Source of the DNA: Streptomyces roseoviridis
GTDB taxonomy: Bacteria > Actinomycetota > Actinomycetes > Streptomycetales > Streptomycetaceae
Direction of reading: 5' to 3'
Length of the DNA: 64,000 nucleotides
Assembly: GCF_039535235.1 (NCBI RefSeq)
Contig: NZ_BAAAWU010000001.1
Coordinates: 186,001-250,000 of the forward strand
The notes below the pieces were generated by a model. That model did not search any database. It was not told the origin of the DNA and was given only the letters and a program-made list of their open reading frames with translations. Position 1 is the stretch's first letter; every line of letters begins with the position of its first letter. The position numbers and the translations under genes are program-made. Positions 39,803 through 49,885 of this stretch are shown piece after piece.

Positions 39803-40816
39803 ATGTCCCTCATGAGGCTGACGAGGACGCTGTGCGCGGCGGCACTGCTGGCGGTGACGGCCGCGGGACCCGGCGCCCCCGCCGTGCGCGTGAACCCCCC
39901 GAAGATTCCCACCGTCTTCCTCGGCGACGCCTCCGTCGCCGGGTGGGGCATCGCCCCCGTCGACCCGGGCGCGCTGCTCTGCGTCCGGGCCCGGGAGAAC
40001 CTGCCGGACGTCATCGAGGACCAACTGGCCGACCAGGCCATCCTCCTGGACATCACCGCCGACGTGTCCTGCGCCGGCGCCGCGCTGCACCACGTCTGGG
40101 AGGAGCAGGACCTCGGCGGCGGCACGAGCGCCGTACCGCAGAAGCGGGCGCTGACGAAGGAGACGCAGCTGGTCGTCGCCGGGCTCGGCGCCGGGACCGC
40201 GGGCCTCGGGCAGGTGCTCAAGCAGTGCTCGCAGCGGTTGCGCGGCAGCGAGGGCTCCCATCTGCCCGACCCGCCCGTAGACGCCACCTCACCCACCACG
40301 ACGTGCGGAACGTACTTCGCCCGGGGCGCGGGCGCGGACTGGCTGGAACGGCGCTTCGAACAGACCGGCAAGGACCTCGACAAGCTGTTCTCCGAGATCG
40401 GCAGCGAGTCGCCCTCGGCCCGGACGGTCCTCGTGGGCTATCCGCGCCTCGTCCCCGAGGACCGCAAGCGCTGCCGCACCGCGCTTCCCGGCGGCGCCGG
40501 ACGACCGCTCGCCGACGTGCCGGAGTCCGCGTGGGGCTTCCTCGACACCAAGGTGCAGGCCCGGCTCAACTCCCTGATGGCGGCCAAGGCGAAGGAGCAC
40601 AAGGCCCACTTCGTCGACCTCTACGCGGCGACCGGCGCGGCCACCGCCTGCGACGGCGCCGACCGGGCCGTCGGCGGTCTGCTCGAACCCTCCGGCGTGA
40701 CCCTGCTCCACCAGACGCTGCCGTGGCTGCTCGCCGCCGACGAGACCGGCCGCGACGGCAACGGCGACACCGTCGCCCAGTCGATCGCGGCGATGTACGG
40801 GCGCGGCCCCGCCTGA
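39803..40816 (+). CDS. Secreted SGNH/GDSL-hydrolase-like protein lacking the catalytic serine
   Basis: A 337-residue exported protein with signal peptide about 1-28 (TRTLCAAALLAVTAAGPGAP). The first block of the SGNH fold reads FLGDASVAGWGIAP; in active GDSL esterases this is GDSxxxG, so the nucleophile serine is alanine. A block like QLVVAGLGAGTAG follows, and near the end EPSGVTLLHQTLPWLL stands where the catalytic DxxH would be, with only His kept. Cysteines are frequent, as in secreted streptomycete members. It may bind rather than cleave esters. ATG 39803 or 39812 may be the start; neither has a good ribosome site. Confidence 0.7.
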   Translation: MSLMRLTRTLCAAALLAVTAAGPGAPAVRVNPPKIPTVFLGDASVAGWGIAPVDPGALLCVRARENLPDVIEDQLADQAILLDITADVSCAGAALHHVWEEQDLGGGTSAVPQKRALTKETQLVVAGLGAGTAGLGQVLKQCSQRLRGSEGSHLPDPPVDATSPTTTCGTYFARGAGADWLERRFEQTGKDLDKLFSEIGSESPSARTVLVGYPRLVPEDRKRCRTALPGGAGRPLADVPESAWGFLDTKVQARLNSLMAAKAKEHKAHFVDLYAATGAATACDGADRAVGGLLEPSGVTLLHQTLPWLLAADETGRDGNGDTVAQSIAAMYGRGPA

Positions 40817-40984
40817 TCCACCACGCCGGGCACGTCCCGTCGGCGACCGCCGCGGCCTCACCCGAGTGCTTCGTCCTCACCCGGGTAGCCGGAGTCCTGG
40901 GCCCCTCACCGCTTCTCGCCCTTTTGCCGGATATGAATGATTTCCGGATGATAAGTTCGGTGAGTCAGGCCGGGAGGGCCGCCC

Positions 40985-42397
40985 ATGGCCCGTACCGCAG
41001 GACAAGGCGTGGAAAGGCGGTCTTTCACCGTGTCTCGACCGAGAATCCTCGTGGTGGGCGCCGGTTTCGCCGGGGTCGCGTGCGTGCGGCGCCTCGAACG
41101 GCGGCTGACCGGGCGAGAGGCCGCGATCTCGCTGCTCTCGCCCTTCTCGTACCAGCTGTATCTGCCCCTGCTCCCCCAGGTGGCCTCCGGGGTGCTCACT
41201 CCGCAGTCGGTGGCCCTGTCCCTGCGGCGCAGCGAGCGGCACCGCACGCGGATCATCCCCGGCGGCGCGGTCGGCATCGACACGGACGCCAAGGTCTGCG
41301 TGGTGCGGTCCCTCACCGGAGGGCTGGAGACGGAGCCGTACGACCACCTCGTCCTGGCCCCCGGCAGCGTCACCCGCACCTTCGACATCCCCGGACTCAC
41401 CGAGCACGCCCGCGGCATGAAGACCCTCGCCGAGGCGGTGTACATCCGCGACCACGTGATCGCCCAGCTGGACCTCGCCGACGCGAGCCAGGACGAGGCG
41501 GAGCGGGCCGCACGGCTGCAGTTCGTGGTGGTGGGCGGCGGCTACGCGGGGACCGAGACGGCGGCCTGTCTGCAGATGCTGACCCACAACGCGGTCAAGC
41601 GGTATCCGCGGCTCGACCCCCGGCTCATCAAGTGGCACCTGGTGGACATCGCGCCCACGCTGATGCCCGAACTGGGGCCGAAGCTGGGCTCGGCGGCGCT
41701 CGAGATCCTGCGGCGGCGCGGGATCGAGGTCTCGCTCGGGGTGTCGGTGGCCTCCGTGGACGAGAAGACGGTGACGCTCACGGACGGCCGGGTGCTGCCC
41801 AGCCGCACCCTGATCTGGACGGCCGGGGTCGCGGCGAGCCCGCTGATCGGGACCCTCGGCGCCGAGACGCTCAAGGGCCGGCTCGTGGTCGGCCCGGACA
41901 TGGCGGTGCCGAACCTGCCCGGTGTGTACGCGCTGGGCGACGCGGCCGCGGTGCCGGACCTCGCCAAGGGCGAGGAGGGCGCGGTCTGCCCGCCGACCGC
42001 CCAGCACGCCATGCGCCAGGGCAAGGTGATCGCCGACAACCTGGTCGCGACCCTGCGGGGCGAGAAGACCCGTCCGTACGTCCACAAGGACCTGGGACTC
42101 GTGGTGGACCTCGGCGGTCTGGACGGCGTCTCCAAGCCGCTGGGCGTGGAACTCCACGGCATGCCGGCCCAGGCGGTCGCCCGCGCCTACCACTGGGCGG
42201 CGCTGCGCACCAACGTGGCGAAGACCCGGGTGATGACGAACTGGCTGCTCAACGCGGTGGCCGGTGACGACTTCGTCCGCACCGGCTTCCTGGCCTCGAA
42301 GTCCGGCTCGCTGCGGGACTTCGAGTACACGGACGCCTATCTGTCGCCCGACCAGGTCCGCGCCCACACCGCCTCACTGCGCGCCGCCGCCTCCTGA
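40985..42397 (+). CDS. Type II NADH dehydrogenase / NAD(P)/FAD-dependent oxidoreductase
   Basis: A 470-residue flavoprotein of the NDH-2 family, which passes electrons from NADH to quinone at the membrane surface. FAD motif ILVVGAGFAGVACVRRLE, NADH motif FVVVGGGYAGTETAACL, second FAD motif VYALGDAAAVP, and the quinone-side segment CPPTAQHAMRQGKVIADNL are all present. The C-terminal region (about 395-440) is amphipathic rather than clearly membrane-spanning. GGGAGGG precedes ATG 40985. Alternatives are related ferredoxin or sulfide reductases, less likely. Confidence 0.88.
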   Translation: MARTAGQGVERRSFTVSRPRILVVGAGFAGVACVRRLERRLTGREAAISLLSPFSYQLYLPLLPQVASGVLTPQSVALSLRRSERHRTRIIPGGAVGIDTDAKVCVVRSLTGGLETEPYDHLVLAPGSVTRTFDIPGLTEHARGMKTLAEAVYIRDHVIAQLDLADASQDEAERAARLQFVVVGGGYAGTETAACLQMLTHNAVKRYPRLDPRLIKWHLVDIAPTLMPELGPKLGSAALEILRRRGIEVSLGVSVASVDEKTVTLTDGRVLPSRTLIWTAGVAASPLIGTLGAETLKGRLVVGPDMAVPNLPGVYALGDAAAVPDLAKGEEGAVCPPTAQHAMRQGKVIADNLVATLRGEKTRPYVHKDLGLVVDLGGLDGVSKPLGVELHGMPAQAVARAYHWAALRTNVAKTRVMTNWLLNAVAGDDFVRTGFLASKSGSLRDFEYTDAYLSPDQVRAHTASLRAAAS

Positions 42398-42595
42398 GGC
42401 CCGTCCGGACCTGCGCGCGCCCACCAGCGGGTACGCCGCCGCGGCGGACAGCTGCACCCCCGCGGCGGCGAGGAGCGCGCCCGGCAGGGAGCCTTCGGCG
42501 AGCGGTCCCGCCACGGCCGCCCCCAGGGCGAACGCGGTGATCTTGACACTGGCTCCGGTGGTGAACACCTGGGCGCGCAGCCGTTCCGCGAGGCG
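42374..42595 (-). pseudogene. C-terminal remnant of a major facilitator transporter
   Basis: On the minus strand the frame ending at 42374 reads ERLRAQVFTTGASVKITAFA, LGAAVAGPLAEG and LLAAAGVQLSAAAAYPLVGA, which is the last part of a 12-helix MFS efflux transporter (R-A-x-VFT loop and the final two helices). Upstream of about 42600 the similarity stops abruptly, so about five sixths of the gene is gone. Its 3' end overlaps the NADH dehydrogenase gene by 24 bases. Confidence 0.7.
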
Positions 42596-42991
42596 GCCGG
42601 GGCGCTGCGGCCGGTGTTCGCCGCGGACGGCGTCGACGCGGCGGCGCTGACGCTCAACGCGCTGCTCGCCGAGCGGACCGGTCCCCTGCGGCTCACCACC
42701 CACGGCGGCGCGAGCCCCTGGCATCCCCACGTGGACCGGGACGACGACGCGCCGTGGGCGGAGTGGTTCCTCGCGTCGTCCTGCCTGTCCCTGGCCGTGC
42801 TGCTGTGGGACCGGGGCCGCGCGCCCGGCGGCGTGTGCGCGTCGGCCACGTGCGAGGACGTGTTCGTTCCCCTGGGCGGCGGCAGGGAGCGCCGGCGTTA
42901 CTGCTCGCGCCGGTGCGCCACCCGCGAGCGGGTCGCGGCGCACCGGCGGGCCGGGGCGGCGGGGTCCGCTCAGATGTCGATCACGCGGTAG
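42596..42991 (+). pseudogene. CGNR zinc-finger regulator lacking its N-terminal part
   Basis: The plus frame reads LRPVFAADGVDAAALTLNAL, WHPHVDRDDDAPWAEWF and the CGNR finger GVCASATCEDVFV, RRRYCSRRCATRERVAAH. Intact members have about 60 more residues before this point. No start codon with a ribosome site exists at the junction (the first candidate is GTG 42614), so the gene is probably dead. It begins exactly where the divergent MFS remnant stops. Confidence 0.65.
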
Positions 42992-43437
42992 GCGATCGTG
43001 TAGATGCCGCCGGAGCCCTCCAGGGAGCGGTACTGCACCTCGGCGCCGGCCTCGCTTCCGGTGACGAGGGTGGCGCCCAGCTTGTCGGCGCCGAAGGTGT
43101 CCTTGTCCCACAGGGTGAGGGTGCGGGCCTGCTGACGGCCGAGGATCAGCGCGTTGTTGCTGTTGCCGTCGGTCATCGAGCGGACGTAGCCGGCGCCCAT
43201 CGTCTGGTACGTGATGCCGTTGCCGGGCCACACCTTCACCTGGTTGCCGTTGGCGTCCGTGATGTTGAGGTAGGCCTCGTCGTGGTTGCCCTCGCTGTTC
43301 TTGTGGCAGGTCAGCTCCAGGAGTTCGATCTTCACGTAGTCGATCGGCTCGGCCTGGGCGGTGCCGGCGAAGACGCCGAGGCTGCCGAGTCCGAGCAGTG
43401 CGGCGGCGGCCATCCGGACGGTGCGGCTCTTGCTCAT
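42970..43437 (-). CDS. Small secreted protein of unknown function
   Basis: A 155-residue exported protein with a classical signal peptide (about 1-29; VRMAAAALLGLGSLGVFAG, cleavage after AQA). The mature part is beta-rich: VKIELLELTCHKNSEG, EAYLNITDANGNQVKVWPG, TLTLWDKDTFGADKLGATLV and GIYTIAYRVIDI. The LWDKDxxGADxLG stretch resembles a calcium-binding C2-like strand pair, but this is uncertain. One cysteine only. Upstream, TGACGTCA (43457-43464) and GTGACGTC (43471-43478) form a repeated site in promoter position. Confidence 0.8.
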   Translation of the reverse strand: MSKSRTVRMAAAALLGLGSLGVFAGTAQAEPIDYVKIELLELTCHKNSEGNHDEAYLNITDANGNQVKVWPGNGITYQTMGAGYVRSMTDGNSNNALILGRQQARTLTLWDKDTFGADKLGATLVTGSEAGAEVQYRSLEGSGGIYTIAYRVIDI

Positions 43438-43603
43438 GGTGAATCCCCCAGGTTCATGACGTCACATCAGGTGACGTCCGGTGTGCGGCCCCGCCGCTCC
43501 GGCGGGCCTTCGGTGCCGTTCCCCTCGGCACGTCCCCTACTGTGCCCGGCCCGCCGAGGCCCGTTCTACGCGCGTTCCACTGGACGGAACAGCGTGCCCC
43601 TGG

Positions 43604-44281
43604 TCACACCGGCAGGCCCCGGGCGAGACCGCGGGCCAGTGCGCCGGCGGCCTCGGCGACCGCGTCGGCCAGCGGTTCGAGGCGCCGCCCGGCGCGGACC
43701 ACGGCGGCCAGCGCGGCCACGGTCCGGCCGTCCGGCGACCGTACGGGCAGGGCCGCGCAGCACACCCCGGCCATCACGTCCTCCCGGTCGAGGACCGCGC
43801 CCGCGCCGCGCGGCCCGCGCAGTGCCCGTCCCGCCGCCGTGTCGAGGCGGAAGGCGGTCCCGTCACGCAGCGGGAGCACGGGCTCCGGCTCCCCGGGCAC
43901 CGAACTCACCGTCAGCGCCTGGTCCTCCCGCATCACCACCAGCAGCACGCTCGCCCCGGTCGCGGCCCGCAGCCGGTGCAGCGGCAGCCGGGCGGCGGCC
44001 CGCAGGCCCGGGTGCGGCTCCCAGGCGAGACCGAGCCGGTAGAGCTGCGGGCCGACCCGGTAGCGCCGGTCGCGGCGCTCGACGGCGCCGAGGGCCACGA
44101 GCTGGTCGAGCAGCCGGTGCGCGGTCCCCTTGGGCACCCCGCAGGCGCGGGCGAGTTCGGTGACGCCCACCGCGTCGTCGCCGTGTCTTCGCAGGGCCTC
44201 CAGGAGCGCGAAGGCCCCTTCGAGGACCCCCCTGCCCCGGCTCGCCGTGCACGTGTCCCCCGCCGTCGTGGTCGTCGGCAT
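43604..44281 (-). CDS. IclR-family transcriptional regulator
   Basis: A 225-residue regulator. The N-terminal winged helix is clear (GAFALLEALRRHGDDAVGVT, ARACGVPKGTAHRLLDQLVA, RRYRVGPQLYRLG). The effector domain follows with VLLVVMREDQALTVSSVPG and AGVCCAALPVRSPDGRTVAA, the usual ligand-pocket order. GGGGGGA precedes ATG 44281. No divergent catabolic gene is adjacent, so its target is unknown. Confidence 0.9.
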   Translation of the reverse strand: MPTTTTAGDTCTASRGRGVLEGAFALLEALRRHGDDAVGVTELARACGVPKGTAHRLLDQLVALGAVERRDRRYRVGPQLYRLGLAWEPHPGLRAAARLPLHRLRAATGASVLLVVMREDQALTVSSVPGEPEPVLPLRDGTAFRLDTAAGRALRGPRGAGAVLDREDVMAGVCCAALPVRSPDGRTVAALAAVVRAGRRLEPLADAVAEAAGALARGLARGLPV

Positions 44282-44448
44282 GTCCCGTGTCCCCCCTGGA
44301 CCTGTCCCGCCCGGCCGTCGTCCCCCGATGGCGCGGCCCCGGACGCCGGGGACACCTTGCGGCAGAACGGACGTACCGGCCAAGGCTTTCGCACGGCGTG
44401 GCGCGCTCCCGGAGCGGTGTCGCCCGGTGCCCGGTCACGTGTTACCGG

Positions 44449-45231
44449 TCAGCCGGCGACGACCTCGGCCGGCCCCATGACGACGACGGGCTCGCGGGCC
44501 GGGTCCAGGGCGCGCAGCAGTTCCGTCATGTTCTCGCGCGGCAGGGAGACACAGGCCTGGGTGGGGCCGCCGTGGTCGACGTGGATCCAGACCCCGCCGC
44601 CCTTCTCCGGGCCGAGCGGACGCTCCTTGTTGAGCGGGGTGGTGCCCGGGACCCGGTTGTAGTCGATGGCGACGACGTAGTCGAAGGAGCCCTCCAGGGG
44701 TTCGCCGAGGAATCCGGTGCCGGAGAGCGCGAACTCCTCGTCCTGGTCGTACGGGATGCGCGCCCCGGGATCGGGGAGCCGGCCGCCCGCGTCGCCGAGG
44801 CGGAACACGCCGATGGGCGAACGCAGGTCGCCTGCCACGTGGTTCTCGGTCCAGCCGCGCAGGGCGTTGTGGCCGGTCCAGGGTCCGGCCGTGCGGTGCC
44901 AGCGGCCGGCCGGGTCCCGTTCGTACAGCACGGCGACGGCCACGTCCGCGTCGACGCCCTCGCCGCTCACGACGAGGGCCTGGGTGGTGCCGTCGGGGAT
45001 GCGGGCCTGGGTGCGGGGGCCGACGCCGGGGATGCGCGCGGGGGCGCGGCCGGCGTCGTCGCGCCCCTCCCCCTGTGGCGGCGCGGGTGCGGCGGACGCC
45101 TTCGCGGGTGCCTTGGCGGGCGCCGCGGCCGGCGGCGGGGCCGGGGCGCATCCGGCAAGCACCAGGACCGCGGACAGGGCGCAGGTCAGCACCGTGGCGG
45201 TGCCCTCGCGGACGGGCATGCGGACGGGCAT
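44449..45231 (-). CDS. Lipoprotein with L,D-transpeptidase (YkuD-like) domain
   Basis: A 260-residue envelope protein. Signal peptide and lipobox VLVLAGC (Cys about 28) anchor it outside the membrane. After an Ala/Pro/Lys linker the domain shows VAGDLRSPIGVFRLGDAGG, FDYVVAIDYNR, and the catalytic region VWIHVDHGGPTQACVSL. The cysteine nucleophile is present; the residue before it is Ala rather than the Gly of the usual S/T-x-G-C motif. Such proteins make 3-3 peptidoglycan cross-links or attach proteins. GGAGGTGG eight bases before ATG 45231 fixes the start. Confidence 0.85.
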   Translation of the reverse strand: MPVRMPVREGTATVLTCALSAVLVLAGCAPAPPPAAAPAKAPAKASAAPAPPQGEGRDDAGRAPARIPGVGPRTQARIPDGTTQALVVSGEGVDADVAVAVLYERDPAGRWHRTAGPWTGHNALRGWTENHVAGDLRSPIGVFRLGDAGGRLPDPGARIPYDQDEEFALSGTGFLGEPLEGSFDYVVAIDYNRVPGTTPLNKERPLGPEKGGGVWIHVDHGGPTQACVSLPRENMTELLRALDPAREPVVVMGPAEVVAG

Positions 45232-45402
45232 GGGTGGGCCACCTCCGAGGTTCGGGGCAATGCGCGCATCCGTACCCGGTCCGTGCGCACACGTGTCGCC
45301 CCGGCCGGGTCTCCTCACCCGTCCGGGCCCATGACCGGCGGGCAGGGCTCCGCCCGGGCGGAGAAGTTGACGCGCCATGGGGTGCGGCGGTCTCCTGCTC
45401 CG

Positions 45403-45885
45403 GTGAACAATTCACCCGCGAACGCCCTTCGCATCGAACGGATCGACCCCGCCGGCCCGGGCGCCGTGTCCGCGCTCCTGGCGGACTGGCGGCTGGTCCA
45501 CGACACGGTCGTCCCCACCGCCCCGCTCTCCGCCGACGAGGTGCGTGAGCGGGCCGGCCGCAACCGGCTCGACGTCGCCTACGCGGACGGCACCGTCGTC
45601 GGCTGCTCCACCGTCCGTCCACCGGACGCGGAGACCCCGGCCGCCACGGTCATCTCCCGCGTCCTGCCCCCGTACCGCGGCCGGGGCTACGGGACGGCGC
45701 TGTACGAGCGGGGCCTGGCGCACGCGAGGACGCTGAGCGACGCCGGCGTGGAGACCGTCGTGCTGGCGAGCAACACGGAGGGGCTGCGGTTCGCGCTGGC
45801 CCGCGGCTTCGTCGAGATCGAGCGGTACGTGCTGCCGGGGGACACCGTGCCGTTCGTGACCCTGCGCCTCGCCGACGGGCGGTGA
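45403..45885 (+). CDS. GNAT N-acetyltransferase
   Basis: A 160-residue single-domain acetyltransferase. The acetyl-CoA loop is RVLPPYRGRGYGTALYERGL (R-G-x-G-Y-G), with VVLASNTEGLRFALARGFVE as the next helix-strand pair. Substrate unknown. The GTG at 45403 has no clear ribosome site, so translation may start elsewhere, but the conserved fold needs nearly all of this frame. Confidence 0.85.
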   Translation: MNNSPANALRIERIDPAGPGAVSALLADWRLVHDTVVPTAPLSADEVRERAGRNRLDVAYADGTVVGCSTVRPPDAETPAATVISRVLPPYRGRGYGTALYERGLAHARTLSDAGVETVVLASNTEGLRFALARGFVEIERYVLPGDTVPFVTLRLADGR

Positions 45886-45907
45886 GGCCGGAGGACGGTG
45901 AACCCGG

Positions 45908-45961
45908 AGGCGGCGGGCCCGGAAGGCGGCGGGCCCGGAAGGCGGCGGGCCCGGAAGGCGG
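45908..45961. repeat. Three 16-bp tandem repeats downstream of the GNAT gene
   Basis: Three exact copies of AGGCGGCGGGCCCGGA (45908-45923, 45924-45939, 45940-45955) and a partial fourth. They contain GGGCCC palindromes and follow the stop at 45885 closely. Confidence 0.9.
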
Positions 45962-46009
45962 TGAGGCCGGGCCCGCCCCCGCAGCCCGCCCCCGGGACGA
46001 CCGGAGCAT

Positions 46010-46026
46010 TCTGACGAGTCGTCAGA
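46010..46026. promoter_or_regulatory. Perfect 17-bp palindrome, TetR-type operator candidate
   Basis: TCTGACGA, one base, TCGTCAGA: eight-base arms without mismatch, 54 bases before the start at 46080. The TGAC...GTCA core is typical for TetR-family operators in actinobacteria. No TetR gene is next to it in the window. Confidence 0.65.
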
Positions 46027-46079
46027 TGCGCTCCGTCCGGACTCTGGGAACCTCACGGTCCCGGCGCTACCCTCCGCGC

Positions 46080-47159
46080 ATGATTCCGACCGTGGTGTGG
46101 GGAACGGGAAACGTCGGGCGCGCGGCCATCCGGGCCGTCGACGCCCACCCGGCGCTCGACCTCTCGGCCGTCCTCGTGGCGAACCGTGCCAAGGTCGGCC
46201 GTGACGCGGGCGAGCTCGCCGGCCTCGGGCGCGAGCTGGGGATCGCGGCGCGGGACGACGCCGCCGCCGTCCTCGCGGGCCGGCCGGGCGCCGTGGTGTA
46301 CGCGGCGTCGGGTGACCTGCGCCCCGACGAGGCGCTCGCCGACGTGGTGCGGGCGGTACGGGCCGGGGCGGTCGTCGTGACGCCCTCGCTGTACCCGCTG
46401 TACGACCAGCGCGGCGCACCGCCGGAGTTCCGCGAGCCGGTCCTGGCGGCGGTGCGGGAGGGCGGCGGCTCGCTGTTCGCCTCGGGGGTGGACCCGGGGT
46501 GGGGCAACGACGTGCTGCCGCTGCTGGTGAGCGGGCTCGGCAGCACCGTGGAGGCGATCCGCTGCCAGGAGATCTTCGACTACTCGACGTACGAGCAGGA
46601 GGAGTCGGTCCGTCTCCTCGTCGGCATGGGGCAGCCCATGACGTACGAGCCGCCGATGCTGCTGCCGTCGGTGCCGGCGATGGTGTGGGGCGGTCAGCTG
46701 CGGCTGATGGCCCGGGCGCTGGGCGTCGAGCTCGACGAGATCCGCGAGACGCTGGAGCGGCGTCCGCTGGAGACGACGGTGCGGACCCGCACGATGGGCG
46801 AGTTCCGGGCCGGCACCCAGGGCGCGGTCCGCTTCGAGGTGCAGGGGGTCGTCGACGGCGAGCCGCTGCTGGTGATCGAGCACGTCACCCGGATCCACCC
46901 GGACTGCGCGCCGGACTGGCCGGTGCCGCCGGACGGTTCGGGGGCGCACCGGGTGATCGTGGAGGGCCGGCCGCGGATCGAGGTCACGGTCGAGGCGACG
47001 GACGAGGGCGAGAACCGCTCCGCGGGCGGCAACGCGACCGCCGTGGGCCGTCTGGTGGGAGCGATCGACTGGCTCGTGGCGGCGGAGCCGGGACTCTACG
47101 ACGCGCTGGACGTGCCGTTGCGCCCGGCGGTGGGGAAGCTGGGAAGGAGACCGCGGTGA
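46080..47159 (+). CDS. DapB-like NAD(P)-dependent dehydrogenase
   Basis: A 359-residue Rossmann protein. PTVVWGTGNVGRAAIRAV binds NAD(P), and GDLRPDEALADVVRAVRAG, GSLFASGVDPGWGNDVLPLL and EIFDYSTYEQEESVRLLVG are typical of the group often annotated as dihydrodipicolinate reductase or 2,4-diaminopentanoate dehydrogenase. It is not the biosynthetic DapB, which is much shorter. TACCCT ends six bases before ATG 46080, suggesting a leaderless transcript. The downstream gene overlaps by four bases. Substrate unknown; possibly an amino or oxo acid. Confidence 0.85.
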   Translation: MIPTVVWGTGNVGRAAIRAVDAHPALDLSAVLVANRAKVGRDAGELAGLGRELGIAARDDAAAVLAGRPGAVVYAASGDLRPDEALADVVRAVRAGAVVVTPSLYPLYDQRGAPPEFREPVLAAVREGGGSLFASGVDPGWGNDVLPLLVSGLGSTVEAIRCQEIFDYSTYEQEESVRLLVGMGQPMTYEPPMLLPSVPAMVWGGQLRLMARALGVELDEIRETLERRPLETTVRTRTMGEFRAGTQGAVRFEVQGVVDGEPLLVIEHVTRIHPDCAPDWPVPPDGSGAHRVIVEGRPRIEVTVEATDEGENRSAGGNATAVGRLVGAIDWLVAAEPGLYDALDVPLRPAVGKLGRRPR

Positions 47160-47635
47160 TCATCGACATTCCCGAGGGCCAGGAGCCGATCGGTTACGTG
47201 TGGGGCGACATGGTGCCCGGGATCGGGATGGCGGCGGCGAACTTCTCGCTGTCGGTGTACGCGCACACGACGCTCGGGCTGCGCGAGTTCGAGGCGGCGC
47301 GGCTGCGGATCGCCCAGATCAACGGGTGCCGGTTCTGTCTGGACTGGCGGACGGACCGGGACGGGGAGAAGGTCGAGGAGGACTTCGCGGACGCGGTGCT
47401 CGCCTGGCGGACGACGGGGGCCTTCGACGAGCGGACCCGGCTCGCGGCGGAGTACGCGGAGCGGTACGCGCTGGACCACCACCGCCTGGACGAGGAGTTC
47501 TGGGCGCGGATGACCGCGGCGTACAGCCAGGTGGAGATCGTGGAGCTGACCATGAGTCTGGGCTCGTGGCTGGCGTTCGGGCGGCTCAACCGGGTGCTGG
47601 GGCTCGACACGGTGTGCGTGCTGCCGGGGCACTGA
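47156..47635 (+). CDS. Carboxymuconolactone decarboxylase/AhpD-family protein
   Basis: A 159-residue all-helical protein. The redox pair is in QINGCRFCLDWRTDRDGE (CxxC), as in AhpD, with ERYALDHHRLDEEFWARM following. It may act as a peroxidase partner or as a small decarboxylase-fold protein. Its GTG overlaps the stop of the DapB-like gene (GTGA) and GGAAGGAG precedes it, so the two are one operon; such pairs recur in actinobacteria. Confidence 0.88.
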   Translation: MIIDIPEGQEPIGYVWGDMVPGIGMAAANFSLSVYAHTTLGLREFEAARLRIAQINGCRFCLDWRTDRDGEKVEEDFADAVLAWRTTGAFDERTRLAAEYAERYALDHHRLDEEFWARMTAAYSQVEIVELTMSLGSWLAFGRLNRVLGLDTVCVLPGH

Positions 47636-47663
47636 GACGACGCGCTCGGGCGGAGCCCGTCGT

Positions 47664-47699
47664 GACGGGGCCGGCCGGGGTTGTCAGGCCGGTCCCGTC
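47664..47699. terminator. Hairpin between convergent genes
   Basis: Arms of 13 bases (47664-47676 and 47687-47699) pair with one G-U, around a 10-base loop. The hairpin lies between the AhpD-like gene (ends 47635) and the cholesterol oxidase gene (ends 47721). Confidence 0.7.
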
Positions 47700-47720
47700 G
47701 GGTCCGTACCGCCGCGGGCG

Positions 47721-49442
<1,722 letters not shown>

Positions 49443-49534
49443 TCACGCGAAACCGCCGGGTAACTTGTGGCCGGAACGGGCTGGAATCAGGCCGATCGCG
49501 CTCACCGCGGAACGGGCGGTCGCAGGGGCGGCGT

Positions 49535-49783
49535 TCAGCCGGTTGCCGTCAGACCGGCCACCAGGACGGCCGCGAGCGCGGCCCAGGCCACGGCGCCGGG
49601 ACCGGCCGCGCGCCAGCCCGCGACGGCGAGCAGGAGCCCCGCGAGGAGGCCGGCGGCGAGGGCACGCCGGTCGCGGGTGAAGGAGAGGGCGCGGCGGGCG
49701 GTCCCGGGGACGCGCCGTTCGCGCAGGGCGAGCCGGCAGACGAGCAGCGCCGCCGCGACGGCCGCCGTCAGGGCCAGGATCAT
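49535..49783 (-). CDS. Small membrane protein
   Basis: An 82-residue protein with two or three hydrophobic segments (LALTAAVAAALLVCRLAL at the start and LAAGLLAGLLLAVAGW, VAWAALAAVLVAGL later) separated by a basic loop RERRVPGTARRALSFTRDRR. No known motif. The ATG at 49783 has no strong ribosome site, and the gene is unconfirmed by context, but the alternating hydrophobic/basic pattern supports it. Confidence 0.55.
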   Translation of the reverse strand: MILALTAAVAAALLVCRLALRERRVPGTARRALSFTRDRRALAAGLLAGLLLAVAGWRAAGPGAVAWAALAAVLVAGLTATG

Positions 49784-49885
49784 GCCGCACCGCCTCTCCC
49801 CCGCTGCCGGCCCCTGGGGCCGGTCTGCCGGACCCGGGGCCGGTCGCTGCCGACCAGTGTCCCCGGGTTCGGCGGCGGGCGCGCG

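Noticed and set aside
47681-47703. TTGTCAGGC resembling the same block
   Set aside because: It lies in the loop and arm of a terminator hairpin and lacks a -10 hexamer.
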